Source: Brassica napus (taxonomy: Eukaryota; Streptophyta; Magnoliopsida; Brassicales; Brassicaceae). Taken from it: a DNA stretch of 64,000 bases. Each line of letters begins with the position of its first letter. Within the stretch, counting starts at the first letter, position 1. The stretch is from NCBI RefSeq assembly GCF_020379485.1, contig NC_063445.1, positions 52,725,422 through 52,789,421 of the forward strand, given 5' to 3'. Position numbers and translations under genes: made by a program. Below the pieces are notes generated by a model. The model saw only the letters and a program-made list of their open reading frames with translations, did not search any database and was not told where the DNA came from. Below, one piece after another: positions 38,391 to 49,988 of this stretch.

Positions 38391-38408
38391 TGGCGCCGTT
38401 GCCGGGGA
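38391..38408 (+). promoter_or_regulatory. Primer-binding site of the Athila element
   Basis: TGGCGCCGTTGCCGGGGA, six bases after the 5' LTR end. It matches the tRNA-Asp-type site known for Athila elements. Confidence 0.85.
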
Positions 38409-38511
38409 CCATTTGGTCACCCTAGAGTTAATGATCAGTTTAAGACTATAGCATTTTCTTTATTTTGTCTAATGTTTCTGTCTTTCTCTTTCTGTTTGTG
38501 TTTTCAGGTGA

Positions 38512-41500
38512 ATGAGCGGATTTCATACTAGAAGCAAAGGATCATCGAATTTAATACCTTTGGAGTTAGAGCTCGGCCGCCTAGAGAGACAAGTGAAAAA
38601 GAAAAGACTTGAGTCCGCTGAAGAGGTTGAAATGGCTGAACACCAAGAAGACCAATTTCAGGACAACCCGCAAAATCCAATTCCTGTAAATGAACGAGAA
38701 GGCAACAATGCTGGTGATAATCAGCAGGCTGGTGTAGCTGCAAGACAACAGGCTGGAGACTATGGCATGCCTAGGATGACGCTTGCACATTATGATACAC
38801 CAGATGCATTCTATGCCGATCGTTCTGGGATTCGCCCACCTCCCATTGAGAGAAGAGACTTTGAGATCAAGACTGGTCTCATTAATTTGGTGGAGAAAAA
38901 TCCGTTTCATGGAAACCCGTCTGAGGACCCGATGTATCACTTGGAGCATTTTGAGCGAGTCTGTGACACCAGCAGACATAATGGAGTTCCTCAAGGCGCT
39001 TTGAAATGCAGGTTGTTCCCGTTTTCCTTAGCTGATAAAGCTATCAGATGGTTAAAGTCCATCCCTCCAGGATCTCTTACTACATGGGAAGAGACAAGAG
39101 CTGCTTTTCTACAGCATTTCTTCACCAAGTCAAGGTCCACATATCTGAGAAGCAGAATTGGAAGCTTTCAGCAACTTGATTCAGAAAGCTTTCATGAGGC
39201 TTGGGAGCGTTTCAAGGAGTACACACAGGACTGCCCTCACCATGGCTACACTGATGTGAGTTTGCTGAACATTTTCTATAATGGAGTTCATGAAGAGAGT
39301 CAAGATGCCATGGACACAGCAAGTAATGGTGATTTCATGACCAAGACTGTTGAAGAAGCTTACACCTTGTTGAACAACCTGTCATCCAGCAAAGCAAACC
39401 GCAAGTCAAGGTTTGATACCAGCCAGAAGGGTGTTGGTTATGAATCCAAGAAGATAGATGAGTTGAATGCCAAGATTGAGATGCTTCTCAAGAGAGATCA
39501 GAAATCTGTGAAATTTGTGGAGGAGCAAGGCTATCGTTCCTCACAAGAAGCTGTTGGTGATGATTCAAGTGATATGCAGGCTGATGTGAACTACATTGGT
39601 GGTCAAGGAAACTACAACAGAGGCTACAATCAGAACCTTGGGTGGAATCAAAATCAGCAAAATAATCTGTCTTACCGGAGCAACAATGTGGAGAATCCAC
39701 AACATCAGTCCTACCCTCAGGCAGGAAACAGGCAGAACCAGAATCAGAACCAGAGTGTGTTCAACCAAGGATTTCAGAACAGAAATCAATATCAGGGGAA
39801 CAACTCGGGCAACTCAGGATTTCAGCAAAGGCAGCAGTACAACAACTATCAGAATCAAGGAAATGCCTCTTCGTCACAGCCTTCTCAGGATAACGAAATT
39901 AAGAAGATGCTGCAAATGGTGCTAGAAGGTCAGAAGAATAGCACTGCAGAGATAAACACCAAGGTGGATAACATGTATGGAGAGCTTAATGGGAAGTTCG
40001 AAGCTTTGAACACCCATTTGAAAGTTTTGGAAAAGCAAGTTGCTCAAACCGCCTCCAGCAGCAGAACAGCACCTGGATTTCTACCAGGGAAGTCAGAGAC
40101 GAATCCCAAGGAGTTTGTGAATGCTATAACACTTAGGAGTGGAAAAACGATTGAGGAATCGAAAGAGAAAGAGATCGACCGATCTCAAGAACAGATCGAC
40201 CGATCCAAGGGGAAGGAGATCGACCGATCCGGTCCATCTGGATCGACCGATCCCGTGTCGACGAAGCCAAATTCCTCTGAACCTGAAGAGGTGTATGTGG
40301 CGCCTCCTGCTTATGTTCCTAAGGCTCCATACCCATCCAGACCAAGGCAGAAGATCAAAGAACGTGAGTACGAGAAGCTAAAGAACCTTGTTGGGGAGTT
40401 ACATGTGAGATTGCCATTTGTTGAAGCGGTGAAGATGGTACCTTCTCTTAAAAGGTACATGAAGGAGATTCTTACCGATAAGATGAGCCTAGAGCGGGGT
40501 GTGTTGATGCTCAATGAGGAGTGTAGCGCAGTTCTACAAAATGTCATGCCTAAAAAGCGTGAAGATCCCGGAGCATTTGTTCTACCATGCCGCATTGGAT
40601 CACTTACTTTTGAGAAGAGTCTCTGCGATCTGGGTTCAGGAGTGAGCCTAATGCCTTTCTCTGTCTCTGAGAGGCTAGGCATGACGAACTACAAACCTAC
40701 AAGGATCTCCTTGGTCCTTGCTGACCGATCAGTGCGAAGACCAGTCGGTGTACTAGAGAACATCCCTGTTGGTGTTGGAAAGGGATATGTGCTTACCGAT
40801 TTTGTAGTTCTGGAGCTGGAAGAGGAACCTAAAGATCCTCTCATTTTGGGCAGACCGTTTTTAGCTACTGCTGGAGCCATGATTGATGTACAGAATGGGC
40901 ATATAGACTTACGTCTAGGAGACATGGCGATGAGATACAATGTGGAGAAGGTGCTGAAAAATCCGACTATTGATGGACAGACTTTCTGGGTTGATACATT
41001 GACTGAACTGGTGGAGGAAATGGATGAAGAGTTGCACACTGATGATCCTCTACAAGTCGCATTGACCCAAAGGGAGAGTGAGTTCGGGTTCATGAACCAA
41101 GAAGTGGTTGGATTTTCTGAGATTTTGGATTCAGCCTCACCGATTGAGAAGCATGTCGCCTATGTCAGCCTTGAAGACTCAGGCACCGATAAAACCGTCA
41201 AACCGTCATCCTCCCAACCAGATTGGAGTGAGGAGAATGCTCCAAAGGTGGAACTTAAAGCCCTCCCAGCTGGGCTGAGGTATGCATTCTTGGGACCGAA
41301 TTCCACATATCCTGTTATTATTTGTGCTAACCTGAATAATGTGGAGACCGCTTTGCTTCTTTCAAAATTGCGAAAGTATAGAAAAGCATTGGGGTACTCT
41401 TTGGATGATATTACAGGTATTTCTCCAGATCTTTGCATGCACAAGATTCACTTGGAGGATGAGTCAAAGACGTCCATAGAGCACCAGCGAAGACTGAATC

Positions 41501-43806
41501 CCAAACTGATGGAAGTTGTGAAAAAGGAGATTCTAAAGCTGTTGAGTGCAGGGGTGATCTACCCAATTTCAGACAGCACTTGGGTGAGCCCGGTTCATGT
41601 GGTTCCTAAGAAGGGTGGCATCACTGTCATCACAAATGAGAAGGATGAGCTGATTCCTACCAGAACAGTCACAGGGCATAGGATGTGCATTGACTACAGG
41701 AAGCTAAACTCAGCCACAAGGAAGGACCACTTCCCACTTCCTTTCATTGACCAGATGCTGGAAAGACTAGCCAACCACCCCTACTACTGTTTTCTCGATG
41801 GCTACTCCGGGTTCTTTCAGATACCCATTCATCCAGACGACCAAGAGAAGACAACATTCACCTGCCCATACGGTACTTTTGCCTACAGGAGAATGCCTTT
41901 CGGATTGTGCAATGCTCCTGCCACTTTCCAGAGATGCATGATGTCGATCTTTACTGATCTTATTGAGGACATTATGGAGGTTTTTATGGACGATTTCTCA
42001 GTCTACGGTTCTTCATTTAGCGACTGCCTTGCTAATCTGTGCAAGGTGCTGGAAAGATGTGAGGAGAAGAACTTGGTGTTAAATTGGGAGAAGTGTCATT
42101 TCATGGTGAAAGATGGCATTGTTTTGGGTCACAGGATATCAGAGCAGGGTATCGAGGTTGACAAAGCAAAGATTGAAGTTATGACCAGCCTACAGCCTCC
42201 CAGGACAGTGAGGGATATTCGGAGTTTTCTGGGACATGCCGGTTTCTACAGGAGGTTTATCAAAGACTTCTCTATGATAGCGAGGCCACTCACCCGTCTG
42301 CTGTGCAAAGAAGCGAAGTTTGTTTTTGATGCTGACTGCCTCGCTGCGTTTCAGATTCTCAAGAAGTCTCTAGTCAGTGCTCCCATTGTGCAGCCACCAG
42401 ATTGGGACTTGCCATTTGAAATAATGTGTGACGCAAGTGATTACGCGATTGGAGCTGTTTTGGGGCAGAGAAAAGACAAGAAACTCCATGTGATCTATTA
42501 TGCCAGCCGAACGCTTGATGATGCTCAAATCAAGTATGCTACCACTGAGAAGGAGTTGCTGGCAGTAGTTTATGCTTTCGAGAAGTTCAGGTCCTATTTG
42601 GTGGGCTCGAAAGTAATTGTGCACACAGATCATGCAGCCTTGAAGTACCTGATGACGAAAAAAGATGCTAAACCGAGACTCTTAAGGTGGATCTTACTGC
42701 TACAGGAGTTTGATATTGAGATCAGAGACAAGAGAGGAGCAGAAAATGGAGTGGCAGATCATCTTTCCCGAATGAGAGTGGAAGCTGAAACACCACTGGA
42801 TGATACATTACCCGAGGAGAATGTCTATGTGATCACCTTGCTGGAGGATGAGTATTTGGATCAGGCTGATTGCTGTGCCATGAGACAAATTCAGGATGAT
42901 CTCCCATGGTTTGCAGACTTTGCAAACTACCTATGTGCTGGAATTGAACCACCGAACCTGAAGGGATATGAGAGGAAGAAGTTCATGAGAGATGTGAACC
43001 ACTATTACTGGGATGATCCCTTCCTCTACAAGAGATGCTCAGATGGTTTATTCAGGAGATGCGTTCTGGAGAATGAGATGCAAGGGATTCTTTTCCACTG
43101 CCACAGCTCAGAATACGCAGGCCATTTTGCAACATTCAAGACGGTTTCTAAGGTCCTGCAGGCTGGTTACTGGTGGCCTACACTTTTCAGAGACGCCCAT
43201 GAGTTTGTCTCAAAGTGTGATGCATGTCAGCGGAAGGGTAACATCAGTAAGAGAAATGAGATGCCCCAAAATTTCATCCTTGAAGTTGAAGTTTTTGATG
43301 TATGGGGAATTGATTTTATGGGCCCTTTCCCATCTTCTTATGGAAATGAGTACATCTTGGTTGCGGTTGATTATGTCTCCAAGTGGGTGGAAGCAGTAGC
43401 CAGCAAGACAAATGACTCTAGTGTTGTCAAGAAAATGTTCAAGACAGTCATTTTTCCAAGATTCGGGATCCCGAGAGTGGTTATTAGTGATGGAGGCTCT
43501 CACTTCATCAACAAGACGTTCGATAAACTGCTGAAGAAACATGGAGTAAAGCATAAGGTAGCTACACCTTATCATCCTCAGACAAGTGGGCAGGTTGAAA
43601 TATCGAACCGAGAAATCAAGGGAATTTTGGAGAAGGCTGTAGGCAAAACAAGGAAAGACTGGGCTGTGAAGCTTGATGACGCCTTATGGGCGTATAGAAC
43701 CGCCTACAAGACTCCCTTGGGCACCACTCCTTTTAATCTGGTCTATGGAAAGTCTTGTCACCTACCTGTGGAATTGGAGTACAGTGGTTTTGGGCAACGA
43801 AGTTGA
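38512..43806 (+). CDS. Athila gag-pol polyprotein (frame broken near the integrase C-terminus)
   Basis: A 1,764-aa open frame. Rough residues: gag domain 146-246 ([40 protein letters not shown]); Gln/Asn-rich segment 360-456 in place of a clear zinc knuckle; a stretch with three EIDRS-like repeats 553-579; aspartic protease near 706 ([11 protein letters not shown], an unusual DLG box where many retroelements have D(S/T)G); reverse transcriptase about 987-1,200 with the catalytic FMDD ([10 protein letters not shown]); RNase H from about 1,305 ([13 protein letters not shown]); integrase zinc finger 1,528-1,575 (CDACQRKG) and DDE core ([22 protein letters not shown]). The frame is lost at about 43,785-43,796, apparently by one missing base, and the last residues (SGFGQRS) are out of frame. 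Everything upstream of the break is open, so the element could still supply gag and RT. Confidence 0.94.
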   Translation: MSGFHTRSKGSSNLIPLELELGRLERQVKKKRLESAEEVEMAEHQEDQFQDNPQNPIPVNEREGNNAGDNQQAGVAARQQAGDYGMPRMTLAHYDTPDAFYADRSGIRPPPIERRDFEIKTGLINLVEKNPFHGNPSEDPMYHLEHFERVCDTSRHNGVPQGALKCRLFPFSLADKAIRWLKSIPPGSLTTWEETRAAFLQHFFTKSRSTYLRSRIGSFQQLDSESFHEAWERFKEYTQDCPHHGYTDVSLLNIFYNGVHEESQDAMDTASNGDFMTKTVEEAYTLLNNLSSSKANRKSRFDTSQKGVGYESKKIDELNAKIEMLLKRDQKSVKFVEEQGYRSSQEAVGDDSSDMQADVNYIGGQGNYNRGYNQNLGWNQNQQNNLSYRSNNVENPQHQSYPQAGNRQNQNQNQSVFNQGFQNRNQYQGNNSGNSGFQQRQQYNNYQNQGNASSSQPSQDNEIKKMLQMVLEGQKNSTAEINTKVDNMYGELNGKFEALNTHLKVLEKQVAQTASSSRTAPGFLPGKSETNPKEFVNAITLRSGKTIEESKEKEIDRSQEQIDRSKGKEIDRSGPSGSTDPVSTKPNSSEPEEVYVAPPAYVPKAPYPSRPRQKIKEREYEKLKNLVGELHVRLPFVEAVKMVPSLKRYMKEILTDKMSLERGVLMLNEECSAVLQNVMPKKREDPGAFVLPCRIGSLTFEKSLCDLGSGVSLMPFSVSERLGMTNYKPTRISLVLADRSVRRPVGVLENIPVGVGKGYVLTDFVVLELEEEPKDPLILGRPFLATAGAMIDVQNGHIDLRLGDMAMRYNVEKVLKNPTIDGQTFWVDTLTELVEEMDEELHTDDPLQVALTQRESEFGFMNQEVVGFSEILDSASPIEKHVAYVSLEDSGTDKTVKPSSSQPDWSEENAPKVELKALPAGLRYAFLGPNSTYPVIICANLNNVETALLLSKLRKYRKALGYSLDDITGISPDLCMHKIHLEDESKTSIEHQRRLNPKLMEVVKKEILKLLSAGVIYPISDSTWVSPVHVVPKKGGITVITNEKDELIPTRTVTGHRMCIDYRKLNSATRKDHFPLPFIDQMLERLANHPYYCFLDGYSGFFQIPIHPDDQEKTTFTCPYGTFAYRRMPFGLCNAPATFQRCMMSIFTDLIEDIMEVFMDDFSVYGSSFSDCLANLCKVLERCEEKNLVLNWEKCHFMVKDGIVLGHRISEQGIEVDKAKIEVMTSLQPPRTVRDIRSFLGHAGFYRRFIKDFSMIARPLTRLLCKEAKFVFDADCLAAFQILKKSLVSAPIVQPPDWDLPFEIMCDASDYAIGAVLGQRKDKKLHVIYYASRTLDDAQIKYATTEKELLAVVYAFEKFRSYLVGSKVIVHTDHAALKYLMTKKDAKPRLLRWILLLQEFDIEIRDKRGAENGVADHLSRMRVEAETPLDDTLPEENVYVITLLEDEYLDQADCCAMRQIQDDLPWFADFANYLCAGIEPPNLKGYERKKFMRDVNHYYWDDPFLYKRCSDGLFRRCVLENEMQGILFHCHSSEYAGHFATFKTVSKVLQAGYWWPTLFRDAHEFVSKCDACQRKGNISKRNEMPQNFILEVEVFDVWGIDFMGPFPSSYGNEYILVAVDYVSKWVEAVASKTNDSSVVKKMFKTVIFPRFGIPRVVISDGGSHFINKTFDKLLKKHGVKHKVATPYHPQTSGQVEISNREIKGILEKAVGKTRKDWAVKLDDALWAYRTAYKTPLGTTPFNLVYGKSCHLPVELEYSGFGQRS
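40173..40252. repeat. Cluster of four GATCGACCGATC motifs inside gag
   Basis: Copies at 40,173, 40,194, 40,218 and 40,241 (spacings 21, 24 and 23 nt). The first three are read in one frame as IDRS; the fourth is in a different frame (GSTDP). Confidence 0.92.
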
Positions 43807-44192
43807 TGAACTTCGACATTAAAACCGCTGCAGAAAGGAGGATGGTTCAGTTGAACGAGCTGGACGAGATTCGGTTGAACGCCTATGAGAACACCAAAAT
43901 CTACAAGGAAAGAACTAAGGCGTGGCATGACAGAAAGATAATCCCGAGAGACTTCGCTGCTGGAGACAAAGTCCTTCTGTTCAACTCTAGACTCAAGCTA
44001 TTTCCTGGAAAGCTTAAGTCTCGTTGGTCCGGACCTTTCACCATCACAGAGGTTAGACCTTATGGAGCTGTTGTCTTGGAAGACAATGGGAGGAAGTTCA
44101 CAGTCAATGGGCAGAGGCTAAAACCTTACTTCACAGATGCAAAACCCGAAGAAGGAACCAACATTCCTTTATCGGAACCCGATCTCGCCTAA
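43797..44192 (+). pseudogene. Integrase C-terminal part, separated from gag-pol by a frameshift
   Basis: Continues the polyprotein in another frame with the Athila integrase tail ([43 protein letters not shown]), ending in a stop at 44,190-44,192. It is open and well conserved, which fits one recent frameshift rather than long decay. Confidence 0.88.
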
Positions 44193-44393
44193 GGACAACA
44201 AAATAGTCAGGCTCGCGACTTTAAACAAGCGCTGAGTGGGAGGCAACCCACATGGTTTGATTTTCTTTCTCTTTTTGTGATTATGTTTTCTTGTGTGGAT
44301 TGATTTTTGGTTGTGTTTTTAGATGATTTTTAGGCATGTATCACGATCAGGCATAGATCGATCCGAAAGAAACGAACGGCGATCCAGGTAAGC

Positions 44394-44472
44394 GATCGGT
44401 CGATCCGGCATACGCAGATCGGTCGATCCATGGAACGGATCGGTCGATCCTTACGCGTGAGATCGGTCGATC
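44394..44472. repeat. Cluster of four GATCGGTCGATC motifs downstream of pol
   Basis: Copies at 44,394, 44,417, 44,438 and 44,461 (spacings 23, 21 and 23 nt). A degraded fifth copy lies at about 44,356. They are the reverse complement of the motifs in the LTRs and gag. Confidence 0.9.
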
Positions 44473-44726
44473 TCGGGTAAGTCTTGCCCGGTTTGATTTC
44501 ACTCAATTTAAACCGGAAAACACCCACAAAAAAAATCCCACTCGCGAAAATCAGATCAAAACACTCATAATTTCATCTTCCTCTCTTCTCAAACTCTCTC
44601 AAACCTCTCAAGAACATGCAAATCGATTTTCATCATATCTCAACCGATTTTTGTAATTCTTGGTGCTAAACTCATTAGTTTTTCGAGCTCTATCCATTTC
44701 TACCATCAGTTTTCATCAAGACACAG

Positions 44727-45089
44727 GTATGACTCTCTAAATTGGGAATCAAAAATCGCCCTAGGGTTAGATTTAGGGGAATCTCCGAATTCTAAATGGA
44801 ATAGCATCTAGGATGGTTTATTTGTGATGATTATACTCATGGGTTACCTAAATTGCCAATTTGTAGGATGAATTGCGAATTTGCCTAAAAAAAAAAAAAA
44901 AAAAAAAAAATTTAATTTTCGAGTTTAATTGAAAAACGAAAATTGGAATGGAGTGTGATGTGTTATTTTGTGTTTAGAGAAGAGATGTGTGCTAAATTTT
45001 TACATGTTTAGGATGTTGATCAGAAATGATTATATAAGAGTGTTTTTCTATATGTCTCTTACTTGGGTTTTGATGAATCAATTTTGCAG
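44727..45089 (+). other. Putative leader intron before the Athila 3' ORF
   Basis: Starts GTATG after CAG and ends TTTTGCAG, four bases before the ORF ATG. It contains a poly-A run at about 44,887-44,910. Inferred only from the splice consensus. Confidence 0.5.
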
Positions 45090-45092
45090 ATA

Positions 45093-46580
45093 ATGCCTAA
45101 GAGACAGAAGAAGCAGGGTGAGCGTGGGAGTTCCTCGGTACAGACTGCTAGGCTCAGCACAAAGGGCAGGTTCCGAAAGACGGATAGGTCTCATCCTGCG
45201 AATCGAGAGATAACCCAGCAGTGGGATATACATGATGATGATTTCTATGAGCAGATGAGGGGAGTGGAAATATGTCCGTCGCGCTTCGCTCACAGAGACA
45301 CTACAGATGCATTGGGGATAACCGAGGATATTGAAGCCTTGTTCGAGAAGATTGGCCTGGGGTACATCTTCGATCTCCACTGTGATTGCTATGCTGATTT
45401 GACCAGGCAGTTCCTCGCATCAGCCCGCCTCTACCATCCTGACGAGGACAACCCGGTAGCTGATAAGGCGATGTTCTCCTTCATTGTGAACAGGCAGTTC
45501 CACTCCATGACCATCTTTCAGCTGTGCGACGTCTTTGGGTTCGGGAAAGGACGTCAATCTTGTGTTCCTGACTTCCCGGAACACAATGATTTCTGGACAT
45601 TCATCGCTTCAGGAAACTTCATCTCTCGAGAGGCCAAGCAAGCTAGAATTCGTAGCCCTGTTCTGCGATATGCAGTGAGAGTGATCAGCAGTGTTATCTA
45701 TGGGAAGACGGACCCCGCTGCAGTGACAAAAGATGAGCTAGCTCTTCTGTTCATCGGGGCTGGACACCTATGGCCTCAAGGCGCGGAAATTACCTATGTT
45801 AGCGGGAAGGACATAAACATAGGAGCTGTGATCGCGGAGAAGCTTGCGTACTTCAAAGTTTCAGATACGAAGAGATGTGGGTTTGGAGCGGTTATCACAC
45901 AGATCTTAAGGCATTGTGGAGTGTTTCTTCCACCTGTTGACAGAGTGGTGGATAAGAAGGGGATGTATCAGAACTTTTTCGACATGAGAGCACTCATTAG
46001 CAGCCACTACCTCACCGGCCCTTGGCGAGGAAGCATCGACAAGTCCGCCCCTCATATCTACCAGTTCCAGAACCAACAAGGGAGAGAGCAATTTGTCAAG
46101 CTACCCGATACCGCCATCACCGAGCTGACTGATCCAGGTGCCCTCATATTTCTACCACCGCCTGCATCTCTCTGCACCAGACCCGCGACACTGAAGAAGA
46201 AAGGAGTCGCATCATCATCGACACACCAGCAGGCACCACATGATGATATAGAGGAGGAACCTGAAGATGAGGAAAGTCTTTTCCCCACGGATTTCACTCC
46301 GTATATGCTGCCACCAGCACCTCCCGCTACTGCATCCGCTGCTGAGATCAACGCTTGGTCCATCAAGAGCCATCAAACCAACAACTCCATACTGCTGAAG
46401 ATGTGGAAGGGAATCTGCAACATTAAGAAGGGATGCGCATCACAGCCAGCTGTTTCTGGAGATAGCGATGACGACTCAGGCGCTCACGACACCGCTGCTG
46501 GACCTGAGGCAGCGGAGGACTCTGATGATGATGGAGCCTTGGAGAGGCGCTCCAAGAGGCGTACTGACCGCAACGCCTGA
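45093..46580 (+). CDS. Athila 3' ORF (ORF1/env-position protein)
   Basis: A 495-aa protein from ATG 45,093; the open frame itself starts at 45,063. It lies between pol and the 3' LTR, where Athila elements carry an extra gene. It resembles the Athila ORF-1 family as I know it (basic MPKRQKKQG start, FHSMTIFQLCDVFGFGKG, GPWRGSIDKSAPH) and has an acidic, Asp/Ser-rich, disordered-looking C-terminus ending in a basic patch (ERRSKRRTDRNA). I see no signal peptide and no membrane segment, so an envelope role is not supported by this copy. The ATG follows directly on a splice-acceptor-like TTTTGCAG (to 45,089), and a donor-like CAGGTATG lies at 44,725-44,732. That suggests an intron of about 363 bp in the leader of a spliced transcript. 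No stops or frameshifts. Confidence 0.85.
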   Translation: MPKRQKKQGERGSSSVQTARLSTKGRFRKTDRSHPANREITQQWDIHDDDFYEQMRGVEICPSRFAHRDTTDALGITEDIEALFEKIGLGYIFDLHCDCYADLTRQFLASARLYHPDEDNPVADKAMFSFIVNRQFHSMTIFQLCDVFGFGKGRQSCVPDFPEHNDFWTFIASGNFISREAKQARIRSPVLRYAVRVISSVIYGKTDPAAVTKDELALLFIGAGHLWPQGAEITYVSGKDINIGAVIAEKLAYFKVSDTKRCGFGAVITQILRHCGVFLPPVDRVVDKKGMYQNFFDMRALISSHYLTGPWRGSIDKSAPHIYQFQNQQGREQFVKLPDTAITELTDPGALIFLPPPASLCTRPATLKKKGVASSSTHQQAPHDDIEEEPEDEESLFPTDFTPYMLPPAPPATASAAEINAWSIKSHQTNNSILLKMWKGICNIKKGCASQPAVSGDSDDDSGAHDTAAGPEAAEDSDDDGALERRSKRRTDRNA

Positions 46581-46604
46581 TCGGTAATCTCTCTTGGAAT
46601 TATT

Positions 46605-46640
46605 TTCACACCGAGACGGTGTGAAGTAAGTCTGGGGGAG
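46605..46640 (+). promoter_or_regulatory. Perfect hairpin followed by an internal polypurine tract
   Basis: TTCACACCG (46,605-46,613), loop AGA, CGGTGTGAA (46,617-46,625): a perfect 9-bp stem starting 25 bases after the ORF stop. AAGTCTGGGGGAG at 46,628-46,640 is identical to the terminal polypurine tract at 47,904-47,916. Confidence 0.8.
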
Positions 46641-46704
46641 GATGCTACTTATGTACCATATTGCTTTTATTTCTTTTATTTTCTTAGTTTATCGGATTTG
46701 ATTG

Positions 46705-46742
<38 letters not shown>

Positions 46743-47903
46743 TACGTATTTTTCTCAGACCCTGTGATGATTATTAGACTATTTCCTTGTGTGTTGTGCA
46801 TTACATTTCATATTGACCATTTTTCAGGACTGTTAGCGCAGACAAACCGAGGAACCACTTGACCAAGCAACCTCTCCTTAAATCTTTTATCAAGTCTCGG
46901 TGAATTGTAATCGACTCAAATATTTTTGACCATTAATGAATTTAATTTCTTTTGACCAGGAATCAACATCAGGAAACGGTACACCATATACACATTCAGG
47001 ATTTTCTTTACCACATTTTACCACTCTTTAATAATCCTGAATGGCCAGACTCATCAATAGTTTGGTACCACACCTACACCTTACCCTTTTATTTCATCTC
47101 CATGCATTCTTACACACTGATCATATGTGCATACATGTGCAAAAACAATGGAGAGATTAGGGTAGACATGGTTCATCCGACTGCTTAGGTAGGATCGGAA
47201 CATTTAGGTGGTTAGACACGGACCTATGTGTCTAGAGGTGTAAATAGAAAAATTGGGTGTTGTAAGTGTGTGATTGCATCGCAGTGTATATATTCGATTT
47301 CGGTTTGTATAAGTTTTCGTTTAAAAAAAAAAAAAAAAATAATAATAATAATGAAAAAAAAAAAAAAAAAAAAGAGTTCATGTTTATATCTCATTCAATA
47401 GATTTGATTTAGACATTTTATTTTTATTTTGTGTACCAGAGATGATGCGTTGTTTAAATTTGGGGTTAGAGTTTGAGATTTGTTGGGTTTTGATCATTAG
47501 AAACTTGAGCAGTTCGAAAACGTGGTTATCAATATACTCGGTTTCTCCAGCGATTTTGCATAATGTTTTGCATTTTTTGTTATCGCTGATACCCACAAAC
47601 ACTTGAGCCTCACCTAATTAAACACTAAAACAGCCTCCCAAACACCGAGCCCGTTATACCTGATGGAGATATCTTTGGTGGAAAGGTCACGCCCTTTTTA
47701 ATGAATGTAAAGAGTTGATTACTTGAAACTGAGACTTGCAGGTCTGAAATATGGAAAGGTTTGCGCGGTCTTGGTGGGGATTTGGAATGAATGCCTTGAC
47801 AGTCTCTGATTTAAGTGGTTAGCGAAATCACAAGGTAAGGTCTACTGAGGGTTAGTGAGCTCCCAAATTTTAATCCTCTTTACTTGAGGACAAGCAAAGA
47901 TTC
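46641..47903. other. Non-coding 3' region of the Athila element
   Basis: Holds poly-A/(AAT)n tracts (about 46,710-46,737 and 47,324-47,372) and no supported gene. Confidence 0.6.
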
Positions 47904-47917
47904 AAGTCTGGGGGAGT
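47904..47917 (+). promoter_or_regulatory. Terminal polypurine tract of the Athila element
   Basis: AAGTCTGGGGGAGT immediately before the 3' LTR, the expected primer for plus-strand DNA synthesis. Confidence 0.85.
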
Positions 47918-49239
47918 TGATATTCCGTGTTTTTAACGGTTTTAAACTCGTTTTGGAGCAATTAAATGGTCGGTTTTAATTAATGTTTTGGTCTATTTGA
48001 TGCGTTTTGGTGTTCTTAAGTGTAATATGCAGGTTACTAGATAGCTTGAAAGAAAAGAACGCATTCGGGATTTATTCAGAAGCAAGATGGACCGAACAAT
48101 GGACCGAATGAAGTATTGATCGCACAGAGCACGAGATCGACCGATCCGGGCTACCTGGATCGACCGATCCCAGGCTTTCATACACGAGATCGACCGATCC
48201 GAGCCATGTGGATCGACCGATCTCAGGCGCTACGGGCTCCACACGCACAAACGAGCTTTTCACTCCTTTTTACCCACTCCCCTCAATAATTCACAGAAGA
48301 ACTCGACCTTTGAGACTCAGAAAAGACCAGGGGCGACCAAGGAGGAGATTTACAAGTTCTAGAGAGAAGATTTGAGTGTTTTGTACTTGTTTTGGTGTGA
48401 TTTGTGAAGATTTGTAAAGGAGTTCATCTCAAAACCATTTGGAGAAGATCTTCTGAACCTTTACTCTGTTTTAATACAATCTTATCATGTTTTCTTCATC
48501 AAAATCGTTTTGTTCTTGCTTAGTTATGTGTGAGTAGTCATCTAGTTGGGTTTAGGGGTTCTCATAGGGGATTTCTTGATGTTTTGATCCATAAAACGTG
48601 TGTAGACTAAGGGATTACGTTTTGGTTCTTCATCTAATGGATTTCTTACTGCTTGAACTGAATTGATCACTTAGTTCATGATTTCAGATTGTTTGATGCA
48701 CCGAAAGTGATTGTTTGAACTTCCGAAAATACTTTAGATGAGCAAAGTGTCCTTAACCCTCGGAAGTTGATGTTATTGCGCTTTGTGAACATATTGAACC
48801 TGTTCTTAATGCTTGTTTAGAAATTGAAACTCAGCGGAAGTTAGTGTGGAGATTTCTATAACATAGAGAATTAGCGCTACGGAAGTAGGTTAATTCTAAT
48901 ATCGTGTTTGAGTTCTAGACGGTTCTTAATATATCCATGTGTCTTCCATTAATTGTATCTTGATTAAAAAGAAATCCCTGAGAATTCCCAATGCCCAACG
49001 TTTGTTTTAAAATAGTTTTCAAATCGTTTAAATCATCTTTTTCCAGCTCGTTTATGTTTTGTGACACCTAAGAAAATTAAATAAAAATCATCAAAAATAT
49101 ATCTTGATTCGCTGTAGCTATTAACTTGTCTGCAACTCTACGTGTGATCATCGGTCCCTGTGGATTCGATCCCGCATTACTACTGCGTACTTTACTGTGC
49201 ACTTGCAGTTAGATAATCGGGTTAAAACTCGAGACATCA
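47918..49239 (+). repeat. 3' LTR of the Athila element
   Basis: 1,322 bp, over 99% identical to the 5' LTR. GATCGACCGATC copies at 48,135, 48,158, 48,188 and 48,211 keep the same spacing. Confidence 0.95.
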
Positions 49240-49244
49240 TCATG

Positions 49245-49988
49245 TATCATGGGATTTGTCCTCACTCCCCCTCATGAACATACTCAAATTCGTGGTGCTT
49301 GGGAGAATAAATTCCCTTGTGCATAGATATATTGCACACACGTGAGATCTTATGGGATAACATTTGTGCCCTTTTAAATATTTGCATCATAATCCGAATG
49401 GCTAAGTATGGTAATGCCATCTAAGTGATAAATTTCGTGGGTTAATCAAACATGATTGCCCTGGCTATTTGCCTAATATCATATTAATCACTAGATCAAT
49501 AGAGAATGTAGTCTCGACCACTTAGGCGATTTTAATTTAGGTACTCTTATTCCCTTTTGTCCATTGTTGGAAACCATTTTTTCTTCTTAATTCAATGGAC
49601 CTTATAGGGTGAATATAATGTCATTTAGGCAAAGCCTTGGTCGAGCTTCTTTTCCTTTCTTTCAAGGAATGTCCAGTTGAGTTCAAGAGTATTTTATAAC
49701 TGAGCCTGGATGGCAGAGCATGTCGTGCCATTTGTCAAAGGCTTCTTTGAACTCTTTGGAAAAGTGAGTTGGGGTATTAATCCTCAATCATATTTATCTT
49801 GGCACAATAAAGACATATAGATATAGTTTCTTATCAAACAACAGTTTGAATAAGATAATGATGAACTCAAAGTAATTCATTTTATTAATGAAGTCGTGTA
49901 TAAAGCAAAGTATCAAAGCAATTCATGAAACATAAACTCAGGAAACATGAAAATGAGAATTTCAAAAGACAATTATATAATATGGCCT
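49245..49988. other. Central spacer of the foldback, right of the Athila insertion
   Basis: No gene seen. It continues 36,153-37,063 across the Athila insertion. Confidence 0.55.

Larger units (their letters stand above)
37059..49244 (+). mobile_element. Athila-type Ty3/gypsy LTR retrotransposon, young and nearly complete
   Basis: The element proper is 37,064-49,239 (12.2 kb), with a perfect 5-bp duplication TCATG (37,059-37,063 and 49,240-49,244). LTRs of 1,321 and 1,322 bp start TGATATTCC and end GAGACATCA. I count roughly nine differences between them, more than 99% identity. The primer-binding site TGGCGCCGTTGCCGGGGA (38,391-38,408) is the tRNA-Asp type typical of Athila. The polypurine tract is at 47,904-47,917. 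Order: gag-pro-RT-RNase H-integrase, then a separate 3' ORF as in Athila. One frameshift near the end of integrase. It sits inside the foldback spacer. Confidence 0.96.

Noticed and set aside
45093..46580. Envelope glycoprotein
   Set aside because: No signal peptide, no transmembrane segment and an acidic disordered C-terminus; only the position matches the env-like slot.
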